Assembly (NCBI GenBank): GCA_016716465.1
Contig: JADJWH010000001.1
Span: 806,001 to 870,000, forward strand
Origin: Gammaproteobacteria bacterium
Lineage (GTDB): Bacteria > Pseudomonadota > Gammaproteobacteria > SZUA-140
Length of the DNA: 64,000 bases
Direction: 5' to 3'
The notes under the pieces are model-generated. The model was not told where the DNA came from. It did no database searches and saw only the letters and a list, made by a program, of their open reading frames with translations. The first letter of the stretch is position 1, and each line of letters begins with the position of its first letter. The translations under genes were made by a program, and so were the position numbers. This document shows positions 43,175-52,275 of this stretch, in pieces.

Positions 43175-45688
43175 CTAGGCGTGGCGGGCCTGGGTGCGCG
43201 GACGCGCGAATTTCATGATCCCGGAAATCACGCCGTCCAGTGCCCGATCGAACAGCGCGACGTTCTCGATCACCCGGGCGCTGCCGTTCCTGAATTCCTC
43301 TGCCAGCACGTACAACGGCCGTTCGGCAACCACCTTGTACTGGCGGTTGACGAATGAAAAACTGGAGTAGGCATCGCCGGCCCATGCGAGCTTGGCACGC
43401 AGCTTCCCACCGTCCGGGTTCGTCAATTCGATCCAGGCGCCGGGCTCGAGCTTGCGGACGCACTCAGTATGGACGTCCTCGATCTGCGGGCCACCGTCGC
43501 CTTCCGTCTCGAACCCCATCTCCGCCATCATCCTGTCGAACCGGCTCTGGCGCTCCGGATCGTTCTTCTCCAGCAGGTCATCGAAACCGGACAGCCCTTC
43601 CACGTCGAGTTCGTCCAGATTGTCGATGTCGCTGCTGATCTCCCTGAACATCCGGTCGATCTCATCGGACTGCGCCGGACCCTGGGTCCCGTCTTGCGGG
43701 GGGGCGCCGGCTGGCGCGGCCTCCGGCCCGACGGAGGGAACCTCCCGGGATGCATTCGTCCTGCCACCCTTCATGCTGGCGAAGTGACACCGCTCAAGCA
43801 CGGCGACGAATTCCTCGATCTCCTCCTCACGACAGCCGACGCGGAGCTGGCCTTCGCGCAGATCCTGCAGCAGGACCGGCAGGATGACACCGAGCCGCCT
43901 GCGCTGCTCGGCGTTCCTCTTGGGCTCCAGGCTCCAGAGCAGATCATCCAGCGCCCGCAGCGCGCGCGACCGCCAGGCGCCGTCCCGGCCCTCCTCGAGC
44001 GTGGCCTCGGTGAGCAGCTGACGCCACGTCGTGGCCAGGAACTCGCGCACCTCCGCCGGCACATCCCTGCCGGCCACACGGCCCGCGATCTCCTCGGCGA
44101 CGGCGTGCCTGATCTGCTCGGTCTGCTCGGCTTCCTCGTTCCGGCTGCCTATCTGCTGCTGCAGCAGGGCGAAACTCTTCTTCTCTTCCTCCAGGAATGC
44201 GCGGAATTCTCCCAGCACCTCCGCGAACAGAGCGACGTCCTCGTTGAATTCGCCCAGGACCCGGCGGACGACCGCCTCCATTTTTTCATAGAGCCGGTCC
44301 CTGACCGCATCCGACTCCGCGTCCCAGCCCACCCCGGAAAACGCGAGCTCATTGAGCAGCTGCCGCACCGGATGCGCCTTGTCGCTGAAGAACTCGCGGT
44401 CAACGATGGCGGCCTTCAGTACCGGTATCTGCAATCTGCCGATCAACGCCTTGACGAAATCGGGCAGCGTCGTGTCATCGAAGATGTAATCGAAGATCAT
44501 GCTGATGACGTCGATGGTCTCGTCATCGATCTGGTTGATCATCCCCGACCGGCCCTGCGCGTCGACCGTCGCGAAACGGCCGACGACATGCTGCTTCAGC
44601 CCACCCCGCAGCAGTTCGCCGGTATGCTCGACCAGTACGGGATCATGCTGCAGTGACGACAGGGTGTCGATCAGCATCGGAGTGGCGGGCAGATAGACGA
44701 TGGCGGAAGGACGCGCGTCGGTGGCCGGCAGGTCGCCCTCGCCCCCCCCCGCGTAGCCCCCGAGCAGATGCTGCATGGCCTGAAAGACCGGCTCCCGTAC
44801 CGGCATCGGCTCCTGCACCATCGGCTCATCGAGCGGCGTGATCATCTCGCCGAAGAAGCCTTCATCGGTCGCAGATCCCCCACCGGAGCCCGCTCCGCCA
44901 CCGCCGGCACCTCCTCCGCGTCTTGCCGGGCCGCGCCCCGCCGCCACGCCGGGCGGCTGATGCGACCCCGGGGCGGCGGGCTGGGTACGGATCTTCGCCT
45001 TGAGCTGGGGAAGCACGCCCTGCGCAACCAGGAATTTGTTCAGCTCCGCGTAGCACTCTCCCAGCCCCGGGATCAGCACGCGTTCGAACAGTTTGTAGCA
45101 ATGCACCCGGGCGGGCGGCTCCAGTTCCAGCAGGCCCAGGCCGTCGCGAAAGGCATCGCAGAAGGCGTCCGGCCCCATGGGCAGGTTGTCTCCGGTTCCG
45201 GGCGCGAGTTCCTCATAGCGCTGCGAGAGGCCGAACAACTCGTCGCTGTAGCGCTCCCGCAGCTTGCCGATCAGGGTATTGACGGCGAGCGACTCTTCGA
45301 GCTCGCTGTCATCCACGAGGGACAGACTCAGGGCAGGACTGGCGCCGCCGGCAGTGCCGGATGGGGCCGCATCGCGCGCCGGCTTGCGGTCGAACCGGCG
45401 GGAGAAACGTTCCGGCAACGCCGCCTCCAGTTCCGCCTTGCCCTTTTTGGCGATACGCAGCCCTTCGACGACCCGGCCCTGCTCCGGACTGGCGAAGACG
45501 TTGGAGGCCTGATCGGTGAGATCCCTCTCCAGCACCTCGAAGAATCGCCCGGGCAGGCCGGCAGCGAACGCGAGGACACGCGCACGGCATTCCTGCAAGA
45601 TACCTGAGGCGGCAAGGGGGGGCGGGTTCTTGCCCTGGGAAACCCGGGAACCGTAAGCACTACCGTCCTTTTCCACGTCCATATCCAT
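43175..45688 (-). CDS. DUF1631 protein with C-terminal PilZ-like domain
   Basis: An 837-aa cytoplasmic protein of the DUF1631 family (blocks VLERDLTDQASNVFASPEQ, LFERVLIPGLGECYAELNKF, FDYIFDDTTLPDFVKALIGR, LQIPVLKAAIVDREFFSDKA, HPVRQLLNELAFSG). The last 95 residues (LEPGAWIELTNPDGGKLRAK, LAWAGDAYSSFSFVNR) resemble a PilZ-type domain that may bind cyclic di-GMP, with the key Arg motif not obvious. A Gly-rich low-complexity stretch lies near residue 265. Start ATG 45688; a TTG at 45709 is possible. Function unknown. Confidence 0.85.
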   Translation of the reverse strand: MDMDVEKDGSAYGSRVSQGKNPPPLAASGILQECRARVLAFAAGLPGRFFEVLERDLTDQASNVFASPEQGRVVEGLRIAKKGKAELEAALPERFSRRFDRKPARDAAPSGTAGGASPALSLSLVDDSELEESLAVNTLIGKLRERYSDELFGLSQRYEELAPGTGDNLPMGPDAFCDAFRDGLGLLELEPPARVHCYKLFERVLIPGLGECYAELNKFLVAQGVLPQLKAKIRTQPAAPGSHQPPGVAAGRGPARRGGGAGGGGAGSGGGSATDEGFFGEMITPLDEPMVQEPMPVREPVFQAMQHLLGGYAGGGEGDLPATDARPSAIVYLPATPMLIDTLSSLQHDPVLVEHTGELLRGGLKQHVVGRFATVDAQGRSGMINQIDDETIDVISMIFDYIFDDTTLPDFVKALIGRLQIPVLKAAIVDREFFSDKAHPVRQLLNELAFSGVGWDAESDAVRDRLYEKMEAVVRRVLGEFNEDVALFAEVLGEFRAFLEEEKKSFALLQQQIGSRNEEAEQTEQIRHAVAEEIAGRVAGRDVPAEVREFLATTWRQLLTEATLEEGRDGAWRSRALRALDDLLWSLEPKRNAEQRRRLGVILPVLLQDLREGQLRVGCREEEIEEFVAVLERCHFASMKGGRTNASREVPSVGPEAAPAGAPPQDGTQGPAQSDEIDRMFREISSDIDNLDELDVEGLSGFDDLLEKNDPERQSRFDRMMAEMGFETEGDGGPQIEDVHTECVRKLEPGAWIELTNPDGGKLRAKLAWAGDAYSSFSFVNRQYKVVAERPLYVLAEEFRNGSARVIENVALFDRALDGVISGIMKFARPRTQARHA

Positions 45689-45900
45689 CCGCAGCTTGCC
45701 TAGCCCCAAAATCGCCGGACAAAATTGTCCGGATATCCGGGGTGTTATCGACCGCTCGGAGGCATGTCTTTACGTGGATTCCCGATTCCGTGAAATCGAT
45801 CGAACCCCGCCGGCGCACGGTCGGCTCCAACCCTCCCTGCACGGGTAGGAACAACAGGCGGATAATAGGCAGCTGTGGGCCAGCTTCGGCCCGGCCAAAT

Positions 45901-46194
45901 CTACCCGGCGGACGTTCCGATCCAGGACTCCAGGGTTTCAATGATCTTGCGCGCCTGATCGGCGCTGGAAATATTGAACTTCGACTTCTGGAAATACTCG
46001 CCGTTACGCTTCTGATAACGCCGGATGCTGAACTTTTCCGGACCGAACTCGCCGCTCTGGGCATCCCAGTCCTGGTAGCGATACATGAGGGTGGCCCAGG
46101 CGCCCTTCGACAGCACCACCTTGTCCAGTTCCTTGACCAGCTGGGTATCGCCTTCCGAATAGTTGACCGTGAGTTCCTCGACTGTCGATGCCAT
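45901..46194 (-). CDS. Conserved small hypothetical protein (97 aa)
   Basis: Begins MASTVEELTVNYSEGDTQLV after a GGAG site and continues AWATLMYRYQDWDAQSGEFG, FSIRRYQKRNGEYFQKSKFN and ISSADQARKIIETLESWIG. The beta-strand pattern followed by a single C-terminal helix recalls the PC4/Sub1-type single-stranded-DNA-binding fold, but this is only a by-eye guess. It lies between the DUF1631 gene and a Spy-like gene on the same strand. Confidence 0.7.
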   Translation of the reverse strand: MASTVEELTVNYSEGDTQLVKELDKVVLSKGAWATLMYRYQDWDAQSGEFGPEKFSIRRYQKRNGEYFQKSKFNISSADQARKIIETLESWIGTSAG

Positions 46195-46272
46195 GTCTAA
46201 TCTCCGAAAAATTTCCCATCCCGCCGGCGGCGGGTTCACCACCGGAGCGCGCCAGGCGCCCGGCACTGTCGC

Positions 46273-46749
46273 TCAATGACGGGACAGCACGTCCAGATCG
46301 AACACCACCCGCTGCTGGGGATTCAGCACCTGCCGCACCTCGATCATGCGCTGATAGCGGTTGATCATATACTCGCGCTTGAGTTGCAGCAGTTCATCGA
46401 TCTTCGCATACCACTGATCCTGCGTGACATCCTCGCCGAGGATGAGTTGATTGAGCTCCGCCTCCTTGACGTCGATCTGGGCCTTGAGCAATTGCTGCTG
46501 CGGTGAAGTCCGCAGCGTGATCCAGTCGATCTCCGCCTTCTGTTCCGGGCTCAGCAGGCCCTCCCAGTCACGCCCGCCGGAACGGTCCCGGCGCGGCACG
46601 GCATCCTGACGACCGACACCGCCCATCGATGCAGGGTCATGCATCTCCTCCTGCACCGGCGGAGTGGGATCGGCGTGTCCGACGACGGGAATTGCGGTCA
46701 TTGACGCCAGCAGCAGCGCCGAACAGATACGGTATGGACGTCTTTTCAC
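46273..46749 (-). CDS. Spy/CpxP-like periplasmic protein
   Basis: A 158-aa exported helical protein. The GTG start at 46749 has AAGGAG in front and opens a signal peptide (KRRPYRICSALLLASMTAIP to GHA). The mature chain has EGLLSPEQKAEIDWITLRTS, IDVKEAELNQLILGEDVTQD and REYMINRYQRMIEVRQVLNP followed by QQR, the LTxxQ-type repeat pattern of Spy, CpxP and ZraP, which act as ATP-independent chaperones or metal sensors. The longer upstream frame lacks support. Confidence 0.8.
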   Translation of the reverse strand: MKRRPYRICSALLLASMTAIPVVGHADPTPPVQEEMHDPASMGGVGRQDAVPRRDRSGGRDWEGLLSPEQKAEIDWITLRTSPQQQLLKAQIDVKEAELNQLILGEDVTQDQWYAKIDELLQLKREYMINRYQRMIEVRQVLNPQQRVVFDLDVLSRH

Positions 46750-46813
46750 CCTGTTGCTCCTTGCGGTTGGAAATAATGGTCTGGGAACTGTATCTGCGAA
46801 TGACGGCCGGATC

Positions 46814-47140
46814 TTAACCCGCCGCGGATTGACCACCGCCGAGGCACGGCGGCGACATCAGCGCCCGCCCCATACGCTCCTCCCATTCCACACGTGTGTA
46901 GGCGTGTATGGCCAGGGCATGCACGGGACCGGCGAGCTCCGTGGCGAGCAGCGTGTTGATCAACCTGTGCCGCGCCAGCAGGCCGGCCCCTTCGAACGCG
47001 TCGGCCACCAGCACGAGCTTGAAATGGGATTCCGAGCCCGGCGGTACGTTGTGGCGGTCACTCTCATTGGTGACCTCGAGGTGACGCACACCAGACACGC
47101 CTTCGGCCAGCTTGCGCTCAATCGTTTCCCGCACGTTCAT
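46814..47140 (-). CDS. bolA: BolA-family protein
   Basis: A 108-aa BolA/IbaG protein with the class II KH-like fold: MNVRETIERKLAEGVSGVRH, LEVTNESDRHNVPPGSESHF with the FKLVLVADAFEGAGLLARHR core, and INTLLATELAGPVHALAIHA. The conserved His in ESHFK and the LALxR-type RHRLI helix fit iron-sulfur trafficking with monothiol glutaredoxins. An extra C-terminal tail (MSPPCLGGGQSAAG) is unusual. Divergent from hsp20. Confidence 0.93.
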   Translation of the reverse strand: MNVRETIERKLAEGVSGVRHLEVTNESDRHNVPPGSESHFKLVLVADAFEGAGLLARHRLINTLLATELAGPVHALAIHAYTRVEWEERMGRALMSPPCLGGGQSAAG

Positions 47141-47225
47141 CCTATCTCCCCGAAATCCTGTCGCAACCGCGCCTGAAGGGCCGCAGATTAATCGAACCGG
47201 CCGCCGCCTTGCAACCGTCGGCCGA

Positions 47226-47254
47226 CTTGAAAACCACGCAGGCGCTTCCCATAT
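47226..47254 (+). promoter_or_regulatory. Sigma-32-type heat-shock promoter
   Basis: CTTGAAA at 47226-47232 and TCCCATAT at 47247-47254 are separated by 14 bases, nearly matching the E. coli sigma-32 consensus (CTTGAAA, CCCCATnT). It is about 70 bases upstream of the hsp20 start. Confidence 0.75.
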
Positions 47255-47322
47255 TCTCAGCAGGGTCGAGACCCGAAATCAACCGTGTAATCGACGACAA
47301 GCCATCTGACGAGGAGATACCC

Positions 47323-47760
47323 ATGAAAGTGTTTCGTTATGAACCCTGGTCGTTGCTGGAACAATTCCGCAACGAGATTAACCGTTTGTCCGACTCCCAG
47401 GAGAACGGCAGCGGAAGCAGTTACATCGCCACCAGCGATTGGGCGCCGGCGGTGGACATCGTGGAAAACACGGCGGCCTATGTCCTCCAGGTCGACGTCC
47501 CCGGGGTCGACCCGGAAAAGATCGACATCCAGATGGAAAACGGCGTCCTCTCCATTCGGGGCGAACGCGCGCCCGGGCAGGGAGATCCGGAATCCTACAA
47601 ACGCGTCGAACGGCCGCGCGGGACCTTCCATCGGCGCTTCAGCCTGCCCGATGCGACTGACGCGGACCGCATCGCGGCGAAATGCAGAAACGGCGTGCTC
47701 GAGATCTCCATTCCGAAACAACAGCGTACACTGGCCCGGAAAATCGTCGTGGAGGGCTGA
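47323..47760 (+). CDS. Small heat-shock protein Hsp20
   Basis: A 145-aa alpha-crystallin chaperone that holds unfolding proteins. The crystallin domain runs from about residue 40: DWAPAVDIVENTAAYVLQVD, VPGVDPEKIDIQMENGVLSI, RGERAPGQGDPESYKRVERP, RGTFHRRFSLPDATDADRIA and KCRNGVLEISIPKQQ. The N-terminus MKVFRYEPWSLLEQFRNEI is typical. ATG 47323 with GAGGAG in front; the longer frame to 47209 crosses the heat-shock promoter and is rejected. Confidence 0.95.
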   Translation: MKVFRYEPWSLLEQFRNEINRLSDSQENGSGSSYIATSDWAPAVDIVENTAAYVLQVDVPGVDPEKIDIQMENGVLSIRGERAPGQGDPESYKRVERPRGTFHRRFSLPDATDADRIAAKCRNGVLEISIPKQQRTLARKIVVEG

Positions 47761-47966
47761 CCGTATCTGTTGGCCTGCGCGCCGATTCCGTGTCCGGCGG
47801 ATGAGGAATCGGCGCGTCGAGCCAAGTCCCTGCACCATCGGAGCGTGTTTCACCGAAGGCGGTGGTAGGGCATAATCTGCCATGCCGCGAGACGCCGGCC
47901 CGCCTATGCCGATGCCTCGACCCTGCTGCGCGGCCAGCGTACGGGAACGAGCCGCCACCGATCGAG

Positions 47967-49643
47967 ATGAAACCGCAAGCCCACTCCGAATCGGCCCGAA
48001 GGCTTTTCGGGATCAGGATCACTTACCGCGTCCTGCAGTGGGCGCTGATCTCGGCCATAACGCTCTGCAGCGTCATCATCGCAGGCGTCGGCGTACACGC
48101 GCTCCGCTCCGCGCCCACGCTGTTCTCGGACGGCGAGATCATCACCGTCCGGGATGACATCGAGATCACGCGGGTAGGCGATCTCGGGCTCAACGGCACC
48201 GACCTGTGGAAACTCCCTGCGTTCGCCACCGCCGAAGAAGAAGGCGCATGGTGGGATGCCCAGAGAAACCTCTACAGGGAGATCTCCAGCCGCTTTACCG
48301 TCGTCATCGAATTCTTTGACGACACGGACAATACCTGGGAGATCGCCGCGGTGAAGGGCGTCATGCCCATCAAGGAGATCGCCAAGCGGCTGGGGCTCAT
48401 CTATATCGTCGCGGCCATCTACATCTTCGCCGCGATATCCGTCCTGCTTCATCACGAGAAGACCGCCGGCTTCATCTGCGCGTTCTTCCTCAGCACGACC
48501 GCGCTCTATCTGGTCAGCGTCGCGCCGATCGTGCACCGCTCGATCATCCTGGATCCGGATCTGATGAAGCTGCTCATCGACGTCTTCTTCATTGCCAGTA
48601 CCGGCCAGATCTCCATCGTGCATTTCGCGATGGTATTCCCGGAGAGGAAGCGCATTCTGCAGCATCACCCTGCGCTCGCCGCGGGCTTCTATCTCTATTC
48701 GTTGTTTATTTCATTCCTCTATCTGGCCGGCCACATCTCGCTGGCCACGACGCTGCCGTTCCTGATCATCTGGATCGTCCTGATGTCATTCGCATTTACC
48801 CACTCGATGGTGTACATCCAGGATGAATTCATGAAAAAGCAGATCCGGACGACTTTCATCGCCCTGCTCCTGGTCGCGGTCTTCTTCCTGATGTCCATCG
48901 TACTGCCCTGGCCGGAAGGCGGCCGGCTGGTGAACAACTACGCGCTGTTCTCCCTGATGCTGCCCTTCGCCCTCATTCTGTCGCTCGACAATCTCAGGCT
49001 GTATCACGACCGGCTCGCGCTCGAATTCCGTTCGCGTCAGGAGAAGGAACGAATTCACCGCGAGTTGCACGACACCGTGCTGAACGACCTGGCCAGCATT
49101 TCCATCGCCACGGAAGGCGCGGAACGCAGTGTCGACAACCCGGCCCGGCTGCGCGAGAAACTTCAGAAGATCAGGAACAACACGGCCGAATCGGCGCGCA
49201 AGCTGCGCAGCTTCCTGTGGGTCATCGACGAACGGCAGAATTCATGGGAAGAGATCGTGAACTCCCTGCGCAGGCTCGGCTATGACCTGCTCAATAATTT
49301 CGACATCACATTCGACATGCACGCGAGCGGCATCAGCGCGGGGATCCCGGCGCCAGCTCTTGCGGTCAAACACACCATCCACCAGATTTTCCGCGAGGCG
49401 CTGATCAATATCACCAAGCATGCCAGGGCCGCTCATGTGAAATCGACCCTAACGGTCGACGCCCGGGCGGTTTCGATTACCATCTCCGACGACGGCGTCG
49501 GGCTGCAAGCGAACCATAACGATGGAAAGGGTTACGGACTGAACAACATGATCCGTCGCGTGAGGGAAAACAACGGCGATATCGACATCGAATCGCCGCA
49601 GGGCGGCGGCACGAAGATCACCATGCGACTCCCGCTCAACTGA
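47967..49643 (+). CDS. NarL-type membrane sensor histidine kinase
   Basis: A 558-aa kinase with an N-terminal helix, a roughly 100-residue extracytoplasmic segment, and then seven or so membrane helices (about residues 140-345; a 7TM-like sensor). The HisKA_3 dimerisation motif RIHRELHDTVLNDLASISIA (phosphorylated His) is followed by the HATPase (HTIHQIFREALINITKHARA with N box, SDDGVGLQANHNDGKGYGLN with G boxes). The response regulator gene follows downstream and is the likely partner. Start ATG 47967; no strong ribosome-binding site. Confidence 0.92.
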   Translation: MKPQAHSESARRLFGIRITYRVLQWALISAITLCSVIIAGVGVHALRSAPTLFSDGEIITVRDDIEITRVGDLGLNGTDLWKLPAFATAEEEGAWWDAQRNLYREISSRFTVVIEFFDDTDNTWEIAAVKGVMPIKEIAKRLGLIYIVAAIYIFAAISVLLHHEKTAGFICAFFLSTTALYLVSVAPIVHRSIILDPDLMKLLIDVFFIASTGQISIVHFAMVFPERKRILQHHPALAAGFYLYSLFISFLYLAGHISLATTLPFLIIWIVLMSFAFTHSMVYIQDEFMKKQIRTTFIALLLVAVFFLMSIVLPWPEGGRLVNNYALFSLMLPFALILSLDNLRLYHDRLALEFRSRQEKERIHRELHDTVLNDLASISIATEGAERSVDNPARLREKLQKIRNNTAESARKLRSFLWVIDERQNSWEEIVNSLRRLGYDLLNNFDITFDMHASGISAGIPAPALAVKHTIHQIFREALINITKHARAAHVKSTLTVDARAVSITISDDGVGLQANHNDGKGYGLNNMIRRVRENNGDIDIESPQGGGTKITMRLPLN

Positions 49644-49854
49644 CATGAAATCCTGTGCCGCCGCACGCCCAACTGGCGCGAAACCCGCGATATTTCCGCC
49701 TAGCGCGCCGATTCACCCAAATGTGGTATTTACTCGATTTATGTCGTCCACTAGGGTGGATCTTTTACCCGCGCCCGCACGATAGCCGGCCGGTACCGAC
49801 TGTTTCCCGCCCGGCGGGTAACACCAGCCCAAATTACCGTTGCCGCACCGCAGA

Positions 49855-50511
49855 ATGTCTCAATTAAACCAAGAAAAGACCATCGACGTCGCCATCGTCG
49901 AGGACAACAAGAGATACCTGGACGAACTTGCTCTGCTGCTCGGGAATACGACGAGCCTGCGCATCGTTGGTCAGTACTCCAATGGAACCGAGGCCGTGGA
50001 AACAATCACCCGGCTCAACCCCGACGTGACCCTGATCGACATTGAATTGCCGGACATCTCCGGTGTCGAGGTGATCAAGCAGGTCTCTTCCCGCGGCTGC
50101 CCCACCGAATTTCTCGTGCTGACGGTCTATGATGACGATGCCCATCTGTTTTCCGCGCTTCAGGCCGGCGCCGTCGGGTATATCGTGAAGGGATCGACTT
50201 CCCTGACGGAAATCGAATCCGCCATCCATGACGTGATCGATGGCGGGGCCCCGATGTCGCGCGTGATCGCCAAGCGGGTCCTGGAAACCTTCAAATCCGC
50301 CACCCCGAATGCGCGGAAGACGAAATTCGACGAACTGACCAAACGCGAGCTCCAGATCCTGGAATACATCAAGCTGGGATACTCGACGAAAAAAGTCGGG
50401 GAAGAACTGGAAATCAGTTATGAAACGGTGCGTACCCACCTGAAGAACATCTACCAGAAGCTGCATGTGCACACCCTCGTCGAGGCCATGCTGCTCTACA
50501 ACCAGCGTTAA
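49855..50511 (+). CDS. NarL/FixJ response regulator
   Basis: A 218-aa two-component regulator. Receiver: VAIVEDNKRYLDELALLLGN, phospho-Asp in DVTLIDIELPDISGVEVIKQ and Lys in YIVKGSTSLTE. LuxR-type output: LTKRELQILEYIKLGYSTKK then VGEELEISYETVRTHLKNIY. The ATG at 49855 is preferred over a TTG at 49840. It follows its kinase by about 210 bases. Confidence 0.94.
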   Translation: MSQLNQEKTIDVAIVEDNKRYLDELALLLGNTTSLRIVGQYSNGTEAVETITRLNPDVTLIDIELPDISGVEVIKQVSSRGCPTEFLVLTVYDDDAHLFSALQAGAVGYIVKGSTSLTEIESAIHDVIDGGAPMSRVIAKRVLETFKSATPNARKTKFDELTKRELQILEYIKLGYSTKKVGEELEISYETVRTHLKNIYQKLHVHTLVEAMLLYNQR

Positions 50512-50808
50512 ACGGCGACGGAGCCCCGCCCGCCAGCGCCGGCGAATTGGCGCAGCTGCCCGAAAACCCTGGAGCCCCTCTCCCGCGGCGGCAACATCGA
50601 ACTCCCCGGCGAGTACCCCAATTGAGGAATTTACAAGCTTGCGTGCACGGACTTATCGTCCTGAGCATGGCCACGGAATCTATAGTAATGAATGCGAATT
50701 ATTAACAATGACCGGAACACCGGCGCCTTCCAGGCGAACGGCGGTTCAACCACAGTGACAGCAGGCATTGCAAAATAACGTCCAATCAGGATATTGAGGA
50801 GAGACATC
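50512..50808 (+). promoter_or_regulatory. csrA upstream region
   Basis: About 300 bases without a gene. No terminator after the regulator is obvious; the last 100 bases, AT-richer around 50680-50705, should contain the csrA promoter. Confidence 0.4.
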
Positions 50809-51003
50809 ATGCTGATACTGACTCGGAGAGTCGGGGAAACCCTGGTGATCGGGGACGATATCATCATCACTGTCTGTTCCGTTCGCAACAGCCAGGCGCG
50901 CATCGGCATACAGGCGCCGCAGCATGTCACAGTACATCGCAAAGAGGTCTACGAACGCATACAAAAGGAAGGGCCGGCCGAGGAGGCCGCCATTCACGAC
51001 TGA
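50809..51003 (+). CDS. csrA: Carbon storage regulator CsrA
   Basis: A 64-aa RNA-binding regulator that blocks ribosome-binding sites bearing GGA motifs. It begins [20 protein letters not shown] and shows the RNA-contact strand [20 protein letters not shown]. The start ATG 50809 is behind a strong GAGGAG; an in-frame extension of five residues is not needed. Its own leader contains GGA motifs, which could allow autoregulation. Confidence 0.96.
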   Translation: MLILTRRVGETLVIGDDIIITVCSVRNSQARIGIQAPQHVTVHRKEVYERIQKEGPAEEAAIHD

Positions 51004-51038
51004 TCGTCGGGCTCACAAGCTGCGCGGAGGAATCCGTC

Positions 51039-51317
51039 ATGGCGATGACCTACAATGTGAATATTGGAAATTGGTACCGCACGACGACGGGCCGGCTGTT
51101 CGAAGTCGTGTCCCGCGACACTGACACGATAGAAGTGCAATATGATGACGGGGATCTGGAGGAGCTCGATCAGGAAACCTGGCGGGACATCCAGCCGGTG
51201 CCGTCCTCGCCACCCGCCTCCGCACTGCTTCCCTTCGATACCGACCACGACGAGGATCTCGAAACGGACCGCCACTCACTGAGCGATCTGCTCGGCGATA
51301 TCGAATTCACCGATTGA
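51039..51317 (+). CDS. Conserved small protein (DUF6763-like)
   Basis: A 92-aa acidic protein: NVNIGNWYRTTTGRLFEVVS, DTDTIEVQYDDGDLEELDQE, TWRDIQPVPSSPP and a Asp/Glu-rich tail. The first 55 residues look like a small SH3-like beta barrel. I match it from memory to a proteobacterial DUF (6763); this is not certain. It follows csrA by 35 bases and may be co-transcribed. Confidence 0.72.
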   Translation: MAMTYNVNIGNWYRTTTGRLFEVVSRDTDTIEVQYDDGDLEELDQETWRDIQPVPSSPPASALLPFDTDHDEDLETDRHSLSDLLGDIEFTD

Positions 51318-51346
51318 ACCGTCCCGAACCGGGCGCGGGAAACTCA

Positions 51347-52054
51347 TCAACGCGAGACGGATACCAGATTCAGGCGGGGACGCGACTCCTCACGCGCTTC
51401 CGTCTGGGCAGGCGCGGAAAGCCACTTGAGCAGCGGGGCCCATTGCTCGCGCTCGAACGCCGTCTCATCACCGTCGAGTTCGTGAATCCCCATGCCACCC
51501 TCCGCCGCGATAATATAGCTGTCAGTATCAGAAAGTGACGTCACAAACGGGATGTTAAGGCTGGCCAGGAACCTCTTCAGCGGCTCATACTGCGGGGCAT
51601 CGCGCCGCACGCGATTGGCAATGACGCCCACGCGTATTCCCACGCGCCGGACCCTGCCGATCAGCAGGAGGTCGCGGACAAACGCGGAGGTGGCGTGGAT
51701 ATCGATCGACGATGGCGTCACGGGAATCACGATCGCATCGGCCCGGCTGATCATTTCCTGGAACTTCTGTCCGGTGACGCCGGCGGGGGCATCGATGATC
51801 ACGCATCCGGTCTCGGGCGGCACGGTCATCTGCCAGACGCGGGTCAGGCCGTTGCGCGGCTTGCAGGCGTGAATCCCGTGGATATGAGGAAGATGGGCGG
51901 GTCTCGCGCTCAGCCAGTGCATGGTCGAGCCCTGGGGATCGTAGTCGAGCATTGCCGTCTTGACACCGCTGACCGCGTAAAAGCTGGCGAGATTGGCGGA
52001 AATCGTCGATTTTCCGCAGCCGCCTTTTGAATTGATCACCAGTATCGTTTGCAT
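51347..52054 (-). CDS. Orphan ParA-family ATPase (first copy)
   Basis: A 235-aa MinD/ParA-type ATPase. The deviant Walker A is SKGGCGKSTISANLASFYAV, the switch region TAMLDYDPQGSTMHWLSARP, and CVIIDAPAGVTGQKFQEMIS is Walker B. No ParB or partner gene is adjacent. It is closely related in layout to a second orphan ATPase at 57.1 kb (the same GGCGK(S/T)T and IDAPAG versus MDAPAAV). The start ATG 52054 is chosen by family alignment; an upstream in-frame extension exists. Confidence 0.9.
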   Translation of the reverse strand: MQTILVINSKGGCGKSTISANLASFYAVSGVKTAMLDYDPQGSTMHWLSARPAHLPHIHGIHACKPRNGLTRVWQMTVPPETGCVIIDAPAGVTGQKFQEMISRADAIVIPVTPSSIDIHATSAFVRDLLLIGRVRRVGIRVGVIANRVRRDAPQYEPLKRFLASLNIPFVTSLSDTDSYIIAAEGGMGIHELDGDETAFEREQWAPLLKWLSAPAQTEAREESRPRLNLVSVSR

Positions 52055-52275
52055 GCCACCAGACCACGCTTGTACGGAATGCCCAGGACCCCGCATCGAT
52101 TCCCGCGGAAAAGACTGGAATCATGGACTTGCACCCATTGTGCACGAAACCGTCTTCCTGACCGTGTCTCCTGTCACAATAGCGGCACAGCGTAGCGATT
52201 ATTGAAGCGGCCCAAACCCGCCGGCATCTCCGGCGGTTTCAACGTCGAGGTGGGTACGCGGACGTGCACGCCCAC

